A stretch of 64,000 bases of DNA from Colletes latitarsis (taxonomy: Eukaryota > Arthropoda > Insecta > Hymenoptera > Colletidae): positions 11,426,001-11,490,000 of the forward strand of contig NW_027488369.1 in the NCBI RefSeq assembly GCF_051014445.1. The letters run 5' to 3'. Numbering within the stretch: position 1 is the stretch's first letter; every line of letters begins with the position of its first letter. Under the pieces are notes generated by a model, which worked only from the letters and a program-made list of their open reading frames with translations, made no database searches and had not been told where the DNA came from. This document shows positions 1 through 13,400 of the stretch, piece by piece. The position numbers were made by a program, and so were the translations under genes.

Positions 1-794
1 ATTTTCCCTCATCAGGCTCGCACTTTCGCATTTTTCGCATTCTTGTTGGCCCGATCCTGGGCTTTTTCTGGTTTGGATCACGTTGTAATGTGGTACCACA
101 CTGAAACAGTCATTAAAAGCATGTTCCTATGCGTATTTTAGAGGATATCGCTGGTTATGTCTGGGTTAGTTCTGGTATTTGCAATCATCTGGCCCATATT
201 TTCGCATTTTTCGCATACTTGTTGGCCAGATCCTGGCCTCTTTCTGGTTTGGATCATCGTAGCAATGCGGTACCACACCGAAACAGTCAATTACACCTGG
301 TTGCGATTAATATTTTAGGGGATAACGCCGGTTACGTCTCGGTTAGGTCTGGGATTTTCCCTCATCAGGCTCGTACATTCGCATTTTTCGCATTCTTGTT
401 GGCCCGATCCTGGGCTTTTTCTGGTTTGGATCACGTTGTAATGTGGTACCACACTGAAACAGTCATTAAAAGCATGTTCCGATGCGTATTTTAGAGGATA
501 ACGCTGGTTATGTCAGGGTTAGTTCTGGTATTTGCAATCATATGGCTCATATATTCGCGTTTTTCGCATACTTGTTGGCCAGATCCTGGGCTTTTTCTGG
601 TTTGGATCACGTAGTAATGTGGTACCACACTGAAACAGTCAATAGAAGCTGGTTGCGATTAATATTTTAGAGGATAACGCCGGTTATGTCTCGGGAAGGT
701 CTGGGATTTGTCCTCATCTGGCTCGTACTTTCGCGTTTTTCGCATACTTGTTGGCCAGATCCTTGCCTTTTTCTGGCTTGGACCACGTAGTAAT

Positions 795-970
795 GTGGTA
801 CCACACCGAAACAGTCAATTAAACCTGGTTGCGAATAATATTTTAGAGGATAACGCCGGTTATGTCTCGGTTAGGTCTGGTATTTGCCCTCATCTGGCTC
901 GTACTTTCGCATTTTTCGCATACTTGTTAGCCACATCCTGGCCTTCTTCTGGCTTGGACCACGTAGTAAA
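795..970 (+). repeat. Representative family A monomer (176 bp)
   Basis: This monomer is shown in the phase that begins at the central palindrome GTGGTACCAC. In order it holds the palindrome, AAACAGTCAATTAAACC, a GGTTGCGAATAATATTTTAG segment (usually GCGATTAAT), GGATAACGCCGG, a doubled 11-bp sub-repeat (858-879), CCCTCATCTGGCTCGTAC, paired TTTCGC / TTTTTCGCATAC motifs, a TTGGCCA...TCCTGGCC element and the GGACCACGTAGTAA segment leading to the next palindrome. Two sub-forms occur throughout. A1 has GCCGGTTATGTCTCGGTTAG and CCCTCATCTGGCTCGT. A2 has GCTGGTTATGTCTGGG, AGTTCTGGTATTTGCAATC and CTCAT. They are interspersed without strict alternation. Confidence 0.95.
858..879 (+). repeat. 11-bp sub-repeat inside the monomer
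   Basis: GGTTATGTCTC followed directly by GGTTAGGTCTG, 9 of 11 positions equal. In family B the pair is TGTTAGGTCTA and GGTTAGGTCTG (12983-13004), so both halves there contain TTAGG. This internal duplication is present in nearly every monomer and may be a relic of how the monomer arose. Confidence 0.8.
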
Positions 971-3619
971 GTGGTACCACACTGAAACAGTCAATAGAAG
1001 CTGGTTCCGATAAGTATTTTAGAGGATAACGCTGGTTATGTCTGGGTTAGTTCTGGTATTTGCAATCCTCTGGCTCATACTTTCGCGTTTTTCGCATACT
1101 TGTTGACCAGATCCTGGGTTTTTTCTGTTGTGGATCACGTAGTAATGCGGTACCACACCGAAACAGTCAATTAACCCTGGTTCAGATTAGTATTTTAGAG
1201 GATAGCGCTGGTTATGTGTGGGATTGTTCTGGTATTTGCAATCATCTGGCTCATACTTTCGCGTTTTTCGCATACTTGTTAGCCCGATCCTGGGTTTTTT
1301 CTGTTTTGGATCCCGTAGTAATGAGGTTCCACACCGAAACAGTCAATTAAACTGGTTGCGATTAATATTTTAGAGGATAACGCCGGTTATGTGACGGTTA
1401 GGTCTGGGATTTGCCCTCATCTGCCTCGTACTTTCGCACGTTTCGCATACTTGTTGGCCAGATCCTGGGCTTTTTCTGGTTTGGATCACGTAGTAATGTG
1501 GTTCCACACTGTCAATAAAAGCTGGTTCCGCTTAGTATTTTAGAGGATAACGCTGGTTATGCCTGGGATAGTTCTGGTATTTGCAATCATCTGGCTCATA
1601 CTTTCGCGTTTTTCGCATACTTGTTGGCCAGATCCTGGGTTTTTTCTGGTTTGGATCCCGTAGTAATGTGGTTCCACACCGAAACAGTCGATTAAACCTG
1701 GTTGCGATTAATATTTTAGGGGATAACGCCGGTTACGTCTCGGTTAGGTCTGGGATTTTCCCTCATCTGGCTCGTACTTTCGCGTTTTTCGCATTCTTGT
1801 TGGCCCGATCCTGGGATTTTTCTGGTTTGGATCACGTAGTAATGTGTTACAACACTGAAACAGTCATTAAAAGCATGTTCCGATTCGTATTCTAGAGGAT
1901 AACGCCGGTTACGTCTCGGGTAGGTCTGGGATTTGTCCTCATCTGGCTCGTACTTTCGCGTTTTTCGCATACTTGCTGGCCAGATCCTGGCCTTTTTTTG
2001 GCTTGGATCACGTAGTAATGTGTTACAACACTGAAACAGTCATTAAAACCATGTTCCGATTCGTATTCTAGAGGATAACGCTGGTTATGTCAGGGTTAGT
2101 TCTGGAATTTGCAATCATCTGGCTCATACTTTCGCATTTTTCGCATACTTGTTGGCCAGATCCTGGCCTTTTTCTGGTTTGGATCACGTAGTAATGCGGT
2201 ACCACACCGAAACAGTCAATTAAACCTGGTTGCGATTAATATTTTTGGGGATAACGCCGGTTACGTCTCGTTTTGGTCTGGGATTTGCCCTCAACTGGCT
2301 CGTACTTTCGCATTTTTCGCATTCTTGTTGGCCCGATCCTGGGCTTTTTCTGGTTTGGATCAGGTTGTAATGTGGTACCACACTGAAACAGTCATTAAAA
2401 GCATGATCCGATGCGTATTTTAGAGGATAACGCTGGTTATGTCAGGGTTAGTTCTGGTATTTGCAATCATATGGCTCATATATTCGCGTTTTTCGCATAC
2501 TTGATGGCCAGATCCTGGGCTTTTTCTGGTTCGGATCACGTAGTAATGTGGTACCACACCGAAACAGTCAATTAAACTGGTTGCGATTAATATTTTAGAG
2601 GATAACGCCGGTTATGTCTGGGATAGTGCTGGTATTTGCCCTCAACTGGCTCGTACTTTCGCAGTTTTCGCATACTTGTTGGCCACATACTGGCCTTCTT
2701 CTGGCTCGGACCACGTAGTGAAGTGGTACCACACTGAAACTGTCAATTAAACCTGGATCCGATTAATACTTTAGAGGATAATGCCGGTTATGTCTCGGTT
2801 AGGTCTGGGATTTGTCCTCATCTGGCACGTACTTTCGCACGTTTCGAATAGTTTTTGGCCAGATCCTCGCCTTTTTCTGGCTTGGACCACGTAGTAATGT
2901 GGTACCACACCGAAACAGTCAATTAAACCTGGTTGCGAATAATATTTTAGTGGATAACGCTGGGTATGTCTGGGATAGTTCTGGTATTTGCAACCATCTG
3001 GCTCATACTTTCTCGTTTTTCTCATAGTTGTTGGCCAGATTCTGGGTTTTTTCTGGTTTGGATCCCGTAGTAATGTGGTTCCACACCGAAACAGTCTATT
3101 AAACCTGGTTGCGATTAATATTTTACAGGATAGCGCCGGTTATGTTTCGGTTAGGTCTGGTATTTGCCCTCAACTGGCTCGTACTTTCGCAGTTTTCGCA
3201 TACTTGTTGGCCACATACTGGCCTTCTTCTGGCTCGGACCACGTAGTGAAGTGGTACCACACTGAAACTGTCAATTAAACCTGGATCCGATTAATACTTT
3301 AGAGGATAATGCCGGTTATGTCTCGGTTAGGTCTGGGATTTGTCCTCATCTGGCACGTACTTTCGCACGTTTCGAATAGTTTTTGGCCAGATCCTCGCCT
3401 TTTTCTGGCTTGGACCACGTAGAAATGTGGTGCCACATCGAAACAGTCAATTAAACCTGGGTCCGATTAATGTTTTAGAGGATACCGCCGATTTTGTCTG
3501 GTTTAGGTCTGCTATTTGCCCTCATCTCGCTCGTACTTTCGCATATTTCGCTTACTTGTTGGCCTGATCCTAGCCTTTTTATGGTTTGGATCACGTAGTA
3601 ATGCGGTACCACACCGAAA

Positions 3620-3838
3620 CATTCAATTAAACCTGATCTTGATAAATATTTTAGAGGATAACGCATGTTAGGTCTGGGTTAGGTCTAGGATTTGCCCTTA
3701 TCAGGCTCATACTTTCGCATATTTCTCATACTTCATGGCTAAATCCTGGGCTGTTTCTGGATTGTAACACGTAGTAATGTGGTACCACGCTGAAACAGTC
3801 AATTAAACCTGGTTTCGATCAATATTTTAGAGGATAAC
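3620..3838. repeat. Single family B monomer embedded in family A
   Basis: From the CATTCAATTAAACCTGATC motif to the return of GATAACGCCGGTTATG the sequence is family B. It includes CTTCATGGCTAAATCCTGG, an ATTGTAACACG variant and CACGCTGAAAC. The same private variants occur at about 10475-10690 and 23325-23540, and the A-type monomer just upstream (3340-3567) also matches 10191-10418. The A/B junction was therefore copied here as a unit and then returned to family A. Confidence 0.85.
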
Positions 3839-6800
3839 GCCGGTTATGTCTCGGTTAGGTCTGGTATTTGCCCTCATCTGGCTCGTACTTTCGCATTTTT
3901 CGCATACTTGTTGGCCACATCCTGGCCTGCTTCTGGCTTGGACCACGTAGTAAAGTGGTACCACAACGAAAACAGTCAATAGAAGCTGGTTCCGATAAGT
4001 ATTTTAGAGGATAACGCTGGTTATGTCTGGGTTAGTTCTGGTATTTGCAATCCTCTGGCTCATACTTTCGCGTTTTTCGCATACTTGTTGGCCAGATCCT
4101 GGGCTTTTTCTGGTTTGGATCACGTAGTAATGTGGTACCACACTGTCAATAAAAGCTGGTTCCGCTTAGTATTTTAGAGGATAACGCTTGTTATGCCTGG
4201 GATTGTTCTGGTATTTGCAATCATCTGGCTCATACTTTCGCGTTTTTCGCATACTTGTTAGCCCGATCCTGGGTTTTTTCTGTTTTGGATCCCGTAGTAA
4301 TGAGGTTCCACACCGAAACAGCCAATTAAACTGGTTGCGATTAATATTTTAGAGGATAACGCCGGTTATGTCACGGTTAGGTCTGGGATTTGCCCTCATC
4401 TGCCTCGTACTTTCGCACGTTTCGCATACTTGTTGGCCAGATCCTGGGCTTTTTCTGGTTTGGATCACGTAGTAATATGGTACCACACTGTCAATAAAAG
4501 CTGGTTCCGCTTAGTATTTTAGAGGATAACGCTGGTTATGCCTGGGATAGTTCTGGCATTTGCAATCATCTGGCTCATACTTTCGCGTTTTTCGCATACT
4601 TGTTGGCCAGATCCTGGGTTTTTTCTGGTTTGGATCCCGTAGTAATGTGGTTCCACACCGAAACAGTCAATTAAACCTGGTTGCGATTAATATTTTAGGG
4701 GATAACGCCGGTTACGTCTCGGTTAGGTCTGGGATTTTCCCTCATCTGGCTCGTACTTTCGCGTTTTTCGCATTCTTGTTGGCCCGATCCTGGGATTTCT
4801 CTGGTTTGGATCACGTAGTAATGTGTTACAACACTGAAACAGTCATTAAAAGCATGTTCCGATTCGTATTCTAGAGGATAACGCCGGTTACGTCTCGGGT
4901 AGGTCTGGGATTTGTCCTCATCTGGCTCGTACTTCCGCGTTTTCCGCATACTTGCTGGCCAGATCCTGGCCTTTTTCTGGTTTGGATCACGTAGTAATGC
5001 GCTACCACACCGAAACAGTCAATTAAACCTGGTTGCGATTAATATTTTAGGGGATAACGCCGGTTACGTCTCGTTTTGGTCTGGGATTTGCCCTCAACTG
5101 GCCCGTGCTTTCGCATTTTGCGCATACTTGTTGGCCAGATCCTGGCCTTTTTCTGGTCTGGATCACTTAGTAATGCAGTACCACACCGAAACAGTCAATT
5201 AAACGTGGTTGCGATTAATATTTTAGAGGATATCGCTGGTTATGTCTGGGTTAGTTCAGGTATTTGCAATCATCTGGCTCATACTTTCGCATTTTTCGCA
5301 TACTTGTTGGCCAGATCCTGGCCTCTTTCTGGTTTGGATCATAGTAGCAATGCGGTACCACACCGAAACAGTCAATTACACCTGGTTGCGATTAATATTT
5401 TAGGGGATAACGCCGGTTACGTCTCGGTTAGGTCTGGGAGTTTCCCTCATCAGGCTCGTACTTTCGCATTTTTCGCATTCTTGTTGGCCCGATCCTGGGC
5501 TTTTTCTGGTTTGGATCAGGTTGTAATGTGGTACCACACTGAAACAGTCATTAAAAGCATGTTCCGATGCGTATTTTAGAGGATAACGCTGGTTATGTCA
5601 GGGTTAGTTCTGGTATTTGCAATCATATGGCTCATATATTCGCGTTTTTCGCATACTTGATGGCCAGATCCTGGGCTTTTTCTGGTTCGGATCACGTAGT
5701 AATGTGGTACCACACCGAAACAGTCAATTAAACTGGTTGCGATTAATATTTTAGAGGATAACGCCGGTTATGTCTCGGGTAGGTCTGGGATTTGTCCTCA
5801 TCTGGCTCGTACTTTCGCGTTTTTCGCATACTTGTTGACCAGATCCTGGGTTTTTTCTGTTGTGGATCACGTACTAATGTGGTACCACACCGAAACAGTC
5901 AATTAAACCTGGTTGCGAATAATATTTTAGTGGATAACGCTGGGTATGTCTGGGATAGTTCTGGCATTTGCAATCATCTGGCTCATACTTTCGCGTTTTT
6001 CGCATGCTTGTTGGCCAGATCCTGGGTTTTTTCTGATTTGGATCCCGTAGTAATGTGGTTCCACACCGAAACAGTCAATTAAACCTGGTTGCGATTAATA
6101 TTTTAGGGGATAACGCCGGTTACGTCTCGGTTAGGTCTGGGATTTTCCCTCATCTGGCTCGTACTTTCGCGTTTTTCGCATTCTTGTTGGCCCGATCCTG
6201 GGAATTTTCTGGTTTGGATCACGTAGTAATGTGTTACAACACTGAAACAGTCATTAAAAGCATGTTCCGATTCGTATTCTAGAGGATAACGCCGGTTACG
6301 TCTCGGGTAGGTCTGGGATTTGTCCTCATCTGGCTCGTACTTTCGCGTTTTCCGCATACTTGCTGGCCAGATCCTGGCCTTTTTTGGGCTTGGATCACGT
6401 AGTAATGTGGTACCACACTGAAACAGTCAATAGAAGCTGGTTCCGCTTAGTATTTTAGAGGATAACGCTGGTTATGCCTGGGTTAGTTCTGGTATTTGCA
6501 ATCATCTGGCTTATACTTTCGCGTTTTTCGCATACTTGTTGGCCAGATCCTGGCCTTTTTCTGGTCTGGATCACGTAGTAATGCAGTACCACACCGAAAC
6601 AGTCAATTAAACCTGGTTGCGATTAATATTTTAGGGGATGACGCCGGTTACGTCTCGTTTTGGTCTGGGATTTTCCCTCATCTGGCTCGTACTTTCGCGT
6701 TTTTCGCATTCTTGTTGGCCCGATCCTGGGATTTTTCTGGTTTGGATCACGTAGTAATGTGTTACAACACTGAAACAGTCATTAAAACCATGTTCCGATT

Positions 6801-7810
6801 CGTATTCTAGAGGATAACGCTGGTTATGTCAGGGTTAGTTCTGGAATTTGCAATCATCTGGCTCATACTTTCGCATTTTTCGCATACTTGTTGGCCAGAT
6901 CCTGGCCTTTTTCTGGTTTGGATCACGTAGTAATGCGGTACCACACCGAAACAGTCAATTAAACCTGGTTGCGATTAATATTTTAGGGGATAACGCCGGT
7001 TACGTCTCGTTTTGGTCTGGGATTTGCCCTCAACTGGCTCGTACTTTCGCATTTTGCGCATACTTGTTGGCCAGATCCTGGCCTTTTTCTGGTCTGGATC
7101 ACGTAGTAATGCAGTACCACACCGAAACAGTCAATTAAACCTGGTTGCGATTAATATTTTAGAGGAAAGCGCTGGTTATGTCTGGGTTAGTTCTGGTATT
7201 TGCAATCATATGGCTCGTATATTCGCGTTTTTCGCATACTTGATGGCCAGATCCTGGGCTTTTTCTGGTTCGGATCACGTAGTAATGTGGTACCACACCG
7301 AAACAGTCAATTAAACTGGTTGCGATTAATATTTTAGAGGATAACGCCGGTTATGTCTCGGGTAGGTCTGGGATTTGTCCTCATCTGGCTCGTACTTTCG
7401 CGTTTTTCGCATACTTGTTGGCCAAATCCTTGCCTTTTTCTGGCTTGGAACACGTAGTACTGTGGTACCACACCGAAACAGTCAATTTATCCTGGTTGAG
7501 ATTAATATTTTAGAGGATAACGCCGGTTATGTCTCGGATAGGTCTGGTATTTGCCATCATCTGGCTCGTACTTTCGCATTTTTCGCATACTTGTTGGCCA
7601 CATCCTGGCCTTCTTCTGGCTTGGACCACGTAGTAAAGTGGTACCACACTGAAACAGTCAATTAAACCTGGTTCCGATTAATACTTTAGAGGATAACGCT
7701 GGTTATGCCTGGGTTAGTTCTGGTATTTGCAATCATCTGCCTCATACTTTCGCGTTTGTCGCATACTTGTTGGCCAGATCCTGGCCTTTTTCTGGTTTCG
7801 ATCACGTAGT

Positions 7811-7826
7811 AGTGTGGTACCACACT
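7811..7826. repeat. Extended 16-bp palindrome around GGTACC
   Basis: AGTGTGGTACCACACT reads the same on both strands. Most family A and many B monomers hold at least the 10-bp core GTGGTACCAC at this position. This GTAGTGTGG variant extends it to 16 bp and recurs, for example at 13973, 16790 and 19077 and their copies. Each core is a KpnI-type site, so digestion would give a 176-bp ladder. A dimeric DNA-binding protein site is possible but not shown. Confidence 0.8.
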
Positions 7827-8123
7827 GAACCAGTCAATAGAAGCTGGTTCCGATTTGTATTTTAGAGGATATCGCTGGTTATGTCTGGGATAGTGCTGGT
7901 ATTTGCAATCATCTGGCTCGTACTTTCGCATTTTTCGCATTCTTGGTGGCCAGATCCTGGCCTTTTTCTGATTTGGATCACGTAGTAATACGGCACAACA
8001 CCGAAACAGTCAATTAAACCTGGTTGCGATTTATATTTTAGAGGATAACGCTGGTTATGTCTCGGGTAGGTCTGGGATTTGTCCTTATCTGGCTCGTACT
8101 TTCGCGTTTTTCGCATACTTGTT

Positions 8124-8138
8124 GGCCAGATCCTGGCC
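8124..8138. repeat. GGCCAG-ATC-CTGGCC dyad in family A
   Basis: A perfect 6-bp inverted repeat with a 3-base centre, present in many family A monomers and lost in family B, where CTAGATCC or GAACAGATCC replaces the left arm. It lies about 45 bp from the GGTACC palindrome, so each A monomer has two dyads. Loss of one dyad is among the clearest structural differences between the families. Confidence 0.75.
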
Positions 8139-8809
8139 TTTCTCTGGTTTGGATCACGTAGTAACGTGGTACCACACTGAAACAGTCAATTAACCCTGGT
8201 TCAGATTAGTATTTTAGAGGATAGCGCTGGTTATGTCTGGGTGAGTTCTGGTATTTGCAATCATCTGGCTCGTACTTTCGCGTTTTTCGCATACTTGTTG
8301 GCCAGATCCTGGCCTCTTTCTGGTTTGGATCACGTAGTAATGCGGTACCACACTGAAACAGTCAATTAAATCTGGTTGCGATTAATATTTTAGAGGATAA
8401 AGCCGGTAATGTCTCGGTTAGGTATGGTATTTGCCCTCACCTGGCTCGTACTTTCGCATTTTTCGCATACTTGTTGGCCAGATCCTGGCCTTTTTCTGGC
8501 TTGGACCACGTAGTAATGTGGTACCACACCGCAACAGTCAATTAAACCTGGTTGCGAATAATATTTTAGTGGATAACGCTGGGTATGTCTGGGATAGTTC
8601 TGGTATTTGCAACCATCTGGCTCATACTTTCTCGTTTTTCTCATAGTTGTTGGCCAGATTCTGGGTTTTTTCTGGTTTGGATCCCGTAGTAATGTGGTTC
8701 CACACCGAAACAGTCTATTAAACCTGGTTGCGATTAATATTTTACAGGATAGCGCCGGTTATGTTTCGGTTAGGTCTGGTATTTGCCCTCAACTGGCTCG
8801 TACTTTCGC

Positions 8810-9718
8810 ATATTTCTCATACTTCATGGCTAAATCCTGGGCTGTTTCTGGATTGTAACACGTAGTAATGTGGTACCACGCTGAAACAGTTAATTAAACC
8901 TGGTTTCGATCAATATTTTAGAGGATAACGCAAGTTAGGTCTGGGATAGGTCTAGGATTTGCCCTCATCAGGCTCTTACTTTCGCATATTTCTCATACTT
9001 CATGGCTAGATCCTGGGCTTTTTCTGGATTGCATCACGTAGTAATGAGGTACCACAATGAAACATTCAATTAAACCTGGTCTTGATAAAAATTTTACAGA
9101 ATAACGCATGTTAGGACTGGGTTAGGTCTAGGATTTGCCCTCATCAGGCTCATACTTTCGCATATTTCTCATACTTCATGGCTAGATCCTGGGCTATTTC
9201 TGGATTGAATCACGTAGTAATGTGGTACCACACTGAAACAGTCAATTAAACCTGGTTTCGATCAATATTTTAGAGAATAATTCATGTTAGGTCTAGGTTA
9301 GGTCTGGGATTTGCTCTCATCAGGCTCATTCTTTCGCATATTTTTCATACATGTAGAACAGATCCTGGGTTACTTCTGGTTTGGATCACGTAGTAATGTG
9401 GGACCACACTGAAACAGTCCATTAAACCTGGTTTCGCTCAATATTTTAGAGGATAACACATTTAAGGTCTAGGATAGGTCTGGGATTTGCTCTCATCAGG
9501 CACATTCTTTCGCATATTTCTCGTACTTGATGGCTAGATCCTGGGTTTTTTCTGGTTTGGATCACGTAGTAATGTGGTACCACACTGAAACAGTCGATTA
9601 AACCAGGTTTCGATCAATATTTTTGAGGATAACGCATGTAAGGTCTAGGATAGGTCTGGGATTTGCTCTCATCAGGCTCACAGTTTAGCGTTTTTCACAT
9701 ACTTGTTGAACAGATCCT
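8810..9718. repeat. Family B block 1
   Basis: About five family B monomers between two family A stretches. The left edge switches mid-monomer after CTCGTACTTTCGCA into the CATATTTCTCATACTTCATGG form. The right edge switches after GAACAGATCCTGG into the A-type CCTTTCTCTGGTTTGG. From 9138 onward this block is the start of the 10-kb segment that recurs at 21988. Confidence 0.85.
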
Positions 9719-10475
9719 GGCCTTTCTCTGGTTTGGATCACGTAGTAACGTGGTACCACACTGAAACAGTCAATTAACCCTGGTTCAGATTAGTATTTTA
9801 GAGGATAGCGCTGGTTATGTCTGGGTGAGTTCTGGTATTTGCAATCATCTGGCTCGTACTTTCGCGTTTTTCGCATACTTGTTGGCCAGATCCTGGCCTC
9901 TTTCTGGTTTGGATCACGTAGTAATGCGGTACCACACTGAAACAGTCAATTAAATCTGGTTGCGATTAATATTTTAGAGGATAAAGCCGGTAATGTCTCG
10001 GTTAGGTATGGTATTTGCCCTCACCTGGCTCGTACTTTCGCATTTTTCGCATACTTGTTGGCCAGATCCTGGCCTTTTTCTGGCTTGGACCACGTAGTAA
10101 TGTGGTACCACACCGAAACAGTCAATTAAACCTGGTTGCGAATAATATTTTAGTGGATAACGCTGGGTATGTCTGGGATAGTTCTGGGATTTGTCCTCAT
10201 CTGGCACGTACTTTCGCACGTTTCGAATAGTTTTTGGCCAGATCCTCGCCTTTTTCTGGCTTGGACCACGTAGAAATGTGGTACCACACCGAAACAGTCA
10301 ATTAAACCTGGGTCCGATTAATATTTTAGAGGATAACGCCGATTTTGTCTGGTTTAGGTCTGCTATTTGCCCTCATCTCGCTCGTACTTTCGCATATTTC
10401 GCTTACTTGTTGGCCTGATCCCAGCCTTTTTATGGTTTGGATCACGTAGTAATGCGGTACCACACCGAAACATTC
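9719..10475. repeat. Family A block 2 (about four monomers)
   Basis: A short family A island. It is a near copy of 8135-8610 at an offset of 1584 bp (9 x 176), then continues with the GTCCTCATCTGGCACG / TTTCGAATAG variant monomer found also at 3340, 23041 and 32390. It ends at the recurring A-to-B junction with CATTCAATTAAACCTGATC. Confidence 0.85.
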
Positions 10476-13400
10476 AATTAAACCTGATCTTGATAAATAT
10501 TTTAGAGGATAACGCCTGTTAGGTCTGGGTTAGGTCTAGGATTTGCCCTCATCAGGCTCATACTTTCGCATATTTCTCATACTTCATGGCTAAATCCTGG
10601 GCTGTTTCTGGATTGTAACACGTAGTAATGTGGTACCACGCTGAAACAGTCAATTAAACCTGGTGTCGATCAATATTTTAGAGGATAACGCAAGTTAGGT
10701 CTGGGATAGGTCTAGGATTTGCCCTCATCAGGCTCTTACTTTCGCATATTTCTCATACTTCATGGCTAGATCCTGGGCTTTTTCTGGATTGCATCACGTA
10801 GTAATGAGGTACCACAATGAAACATTCAATTAAACCTGGTCTTGATAAAAATTTTACAGAATAACGCATGTTAGGTCTGGGTTAGGTCTAGGATTTGCCC
10901 TCATCAGGCTCATACTTTCGCATATTTCTCATACTTCATGGCTAGATCCTGGGTTATTTCTGGAGTGAATCACGTAGTAATGTGGTACCACACTGAAACA
11001 GTCAATTAAACCTGGTTTCGATCAATATTTTAGAGAATAATTCATGTTAGGTCTAGGTTAGGTCTGGGATTTGCTCTCATCAGGCTCATTCTTTCGCATA
11101 TTGTTCATACATGTAGAACAGATCCTGGGTTACTTCTGGTTTGGATCACGTAGTAATGTGGGACCACACTGAAACAGTCCATTAAACCTGGTTTCGCTCA
11201 ATATTTTAGAGGATAACGCATGTAAGGTCTAGGTTAGGTCTGGGATTTGCTCTCATCAGGCTCATTCTTTCGCATATTTCTCATACTTCATGGCTAGATC
11301 ATGGGCTATTTCTGGATTGGATCACGCAGTAAAGTGGTACCACACTGAAACATCCAATGAAACCTGGTCTGGATAAATATTTTAGAGGATAACGCATCTT
11401 AGGTCTGGGTTAGGTCTAAGATTTGCCCTCATCAGGCTCACAGTTTAGCGTTTTTCACATACTTGTTGAACAGATCCTGGGTTTTTTCTGGTTTGGATCA
11501 CGAAGTAGTGTGGTACCACACTGAAACAGTCCATTAAACCTGGTTTCGCTCAATATTTTAGAGGATAACGCATGTAAGGTCTAGGTTAGGTCTGGGATTT
11601 GCTCTCATCAGGCTCATTCTTTCGCACACTTCACATACTCGTTGAACAGATCCTGGGTTATTTTCTGGTTTGGATCACATAGTAATGTGGTACCACACTG
11701 AAACAGTCGATTAAACCAGGTTTCGATCAATATTTTTGAGGATAATGCATGTTAGGTCTAGGTTAGACCTGGGATTTGACCTCATCAGACTCATACTTTC
11801 GCATTCTTCACATACTTGTTGAACGGATTCTGGGTTTTTTCTGGTTTGGATCACGTAGTAATGTGGGACCACACTGAAACAGTCAATTAAACCTGGTTTC
11901 GATCAATATTTTAGAGAATAATTCATGCTAGGTCTACGTTAGGTCTGGGATTTGCTCTCATCAGGCTCATTCTTCCGCATATTTCTCATACTTGATGGCT
12001 AGATCCTGGGTTTTTTCGGGTTTGGATCACGTAGTAAAGTGGTACCACACTGAAACATTCAATGAAACCTGGTCTGGGTAAATATTTTAGAGGATAACGC
12101 ATCTTAGGTCTGGGTTAGGTCTAAGATTTGCCCTCATCACGCTCACAGTTTAGCGTTTTTCACATACTTGTTGAACAGATCCTGGGTTTTTTCTGGGTTG
12201 GATCACGTAGTAGTGTGGTACCACACTGAAACAGTCCATTAAACCTGGTTTCGCTCAATATTTTAGAGGATAACGCATGTAAGGTCTAGGTTAGGTCTGG
12301 GATTTGCTCTCATCAGGCTCATTCTTTCGCACACTTCACATACTCGTTGAACAGATCCTGGGTTATTTTCTGGTTTGGATCACATAGTAATGTGGTACCA
12401 CACTGAAACAGTCGATTAAACCAGGTTTCGATCAATATTTTAGAGGATAACGCAAGTTAAGTCTGGGATAGGTCTGGGATTTGACCTCATCAGACTCATA
12501 CTTTCGCGTTCTTCACATACTTGTTGAGCGGCTCCTGGGTTTTTTCTGGTTTGGATCACGTAGTAATGTGGGACCACACTGAAACAGTCGACTAAACCTG
12601 GTTTCGATCAATATTTTAGAGAATAATTCATGTTAGGTCTAGGTTAGGTCTGGGATTTGCTCTCATCAGGCTCATTCTTTCGCATATTTTTCATACATGT
12701 AGAACAGATCCTGGGTTTTTTCTGTTTTGGATCACGTAGTAATGAAGTACAACACTGAAACAGTCAATTAAACCTGGTTTCCGTCAATATTTTACAGAAT
12801 AATGCATGTTAGGTCTGGGTTAGGTCTAGGATTTGCCCTCATCAAGCTCATGCTTTCGCATATTTCTCATACTTCATGGCTAGATCCTGGGCTATTTCTG
12901 GATTGGATCACGTAGTAATGTGGTACCACACTGAAACAGTCAATGAAACCTGGTTTCGATCAATATTTTAGAGAATAATTCATGTTAGGTCTAGGTTAGG
13001 TCTGGGATTTGCTCTCATCAGGCTCATTCTTTCGCATATTTTTCATACATGTAGAACAGATCCTGGGCTTTTTCTGGATTGCATCACGTAGTAATGAAGT
13101 ACAACACTGAAACAGTCAATTAAACCTGGTTTCCATCAATATTTTAGAGGACAACGCATGTTAGGTCTAGGTTAGGCCTGAGATTTGCCCTCATCAGGGT
13201 CATACTGTCGCAGTTTTAACATACTTGTTGAACGGATCCAGGGTTTTTTCTGGTTTGTTTAACGTAGTAATGTGGCACCACACTGCAACATTCAATTAAA
13301 CCTGGTCTTGATAAATATTTTAGAGGATAACGCATGTTAGGTTTGGGTTAGGTCTAGGATTTGCCCTCATCAGGCTCATACTTTCCCATATTTCACATAC

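Larger units (their letters stand above)
1..8809. repeat. Family A block 1
   Basis: About 50 family A monomers of both A1 and A2 sub-forms. Internal duplications are visible. The monomers around 1581-1970 recur at 4560-4949 (offset 2979) almost unchanged. The stretch around 4912-5760 is a close paralogue of 17761-18609 (offset 12849), and 7375-8116 of 18641-19382 (offset 11266). A single family B monomer sits inside at 3620-3838. The change to family B is at about 8810, in the middle of a monomer. No gene is seen. Confidence 0.9.

Noticed and set aside
5940..5950. Runs such as TTTTTT after TCCTGGG as terminators
   Set aside because: They are part of every monomer (TCCTGGGTTTTTTCTGG) with no transcription unit upstream.
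7811..7826. The GGTACC palindrome as an operator or transcription-factor site
   Set aside because: There is no gene or promoter for it to regulate. A conserved palindrome in a satellite can reflect descent alone, so I list it only as a structural repeat.
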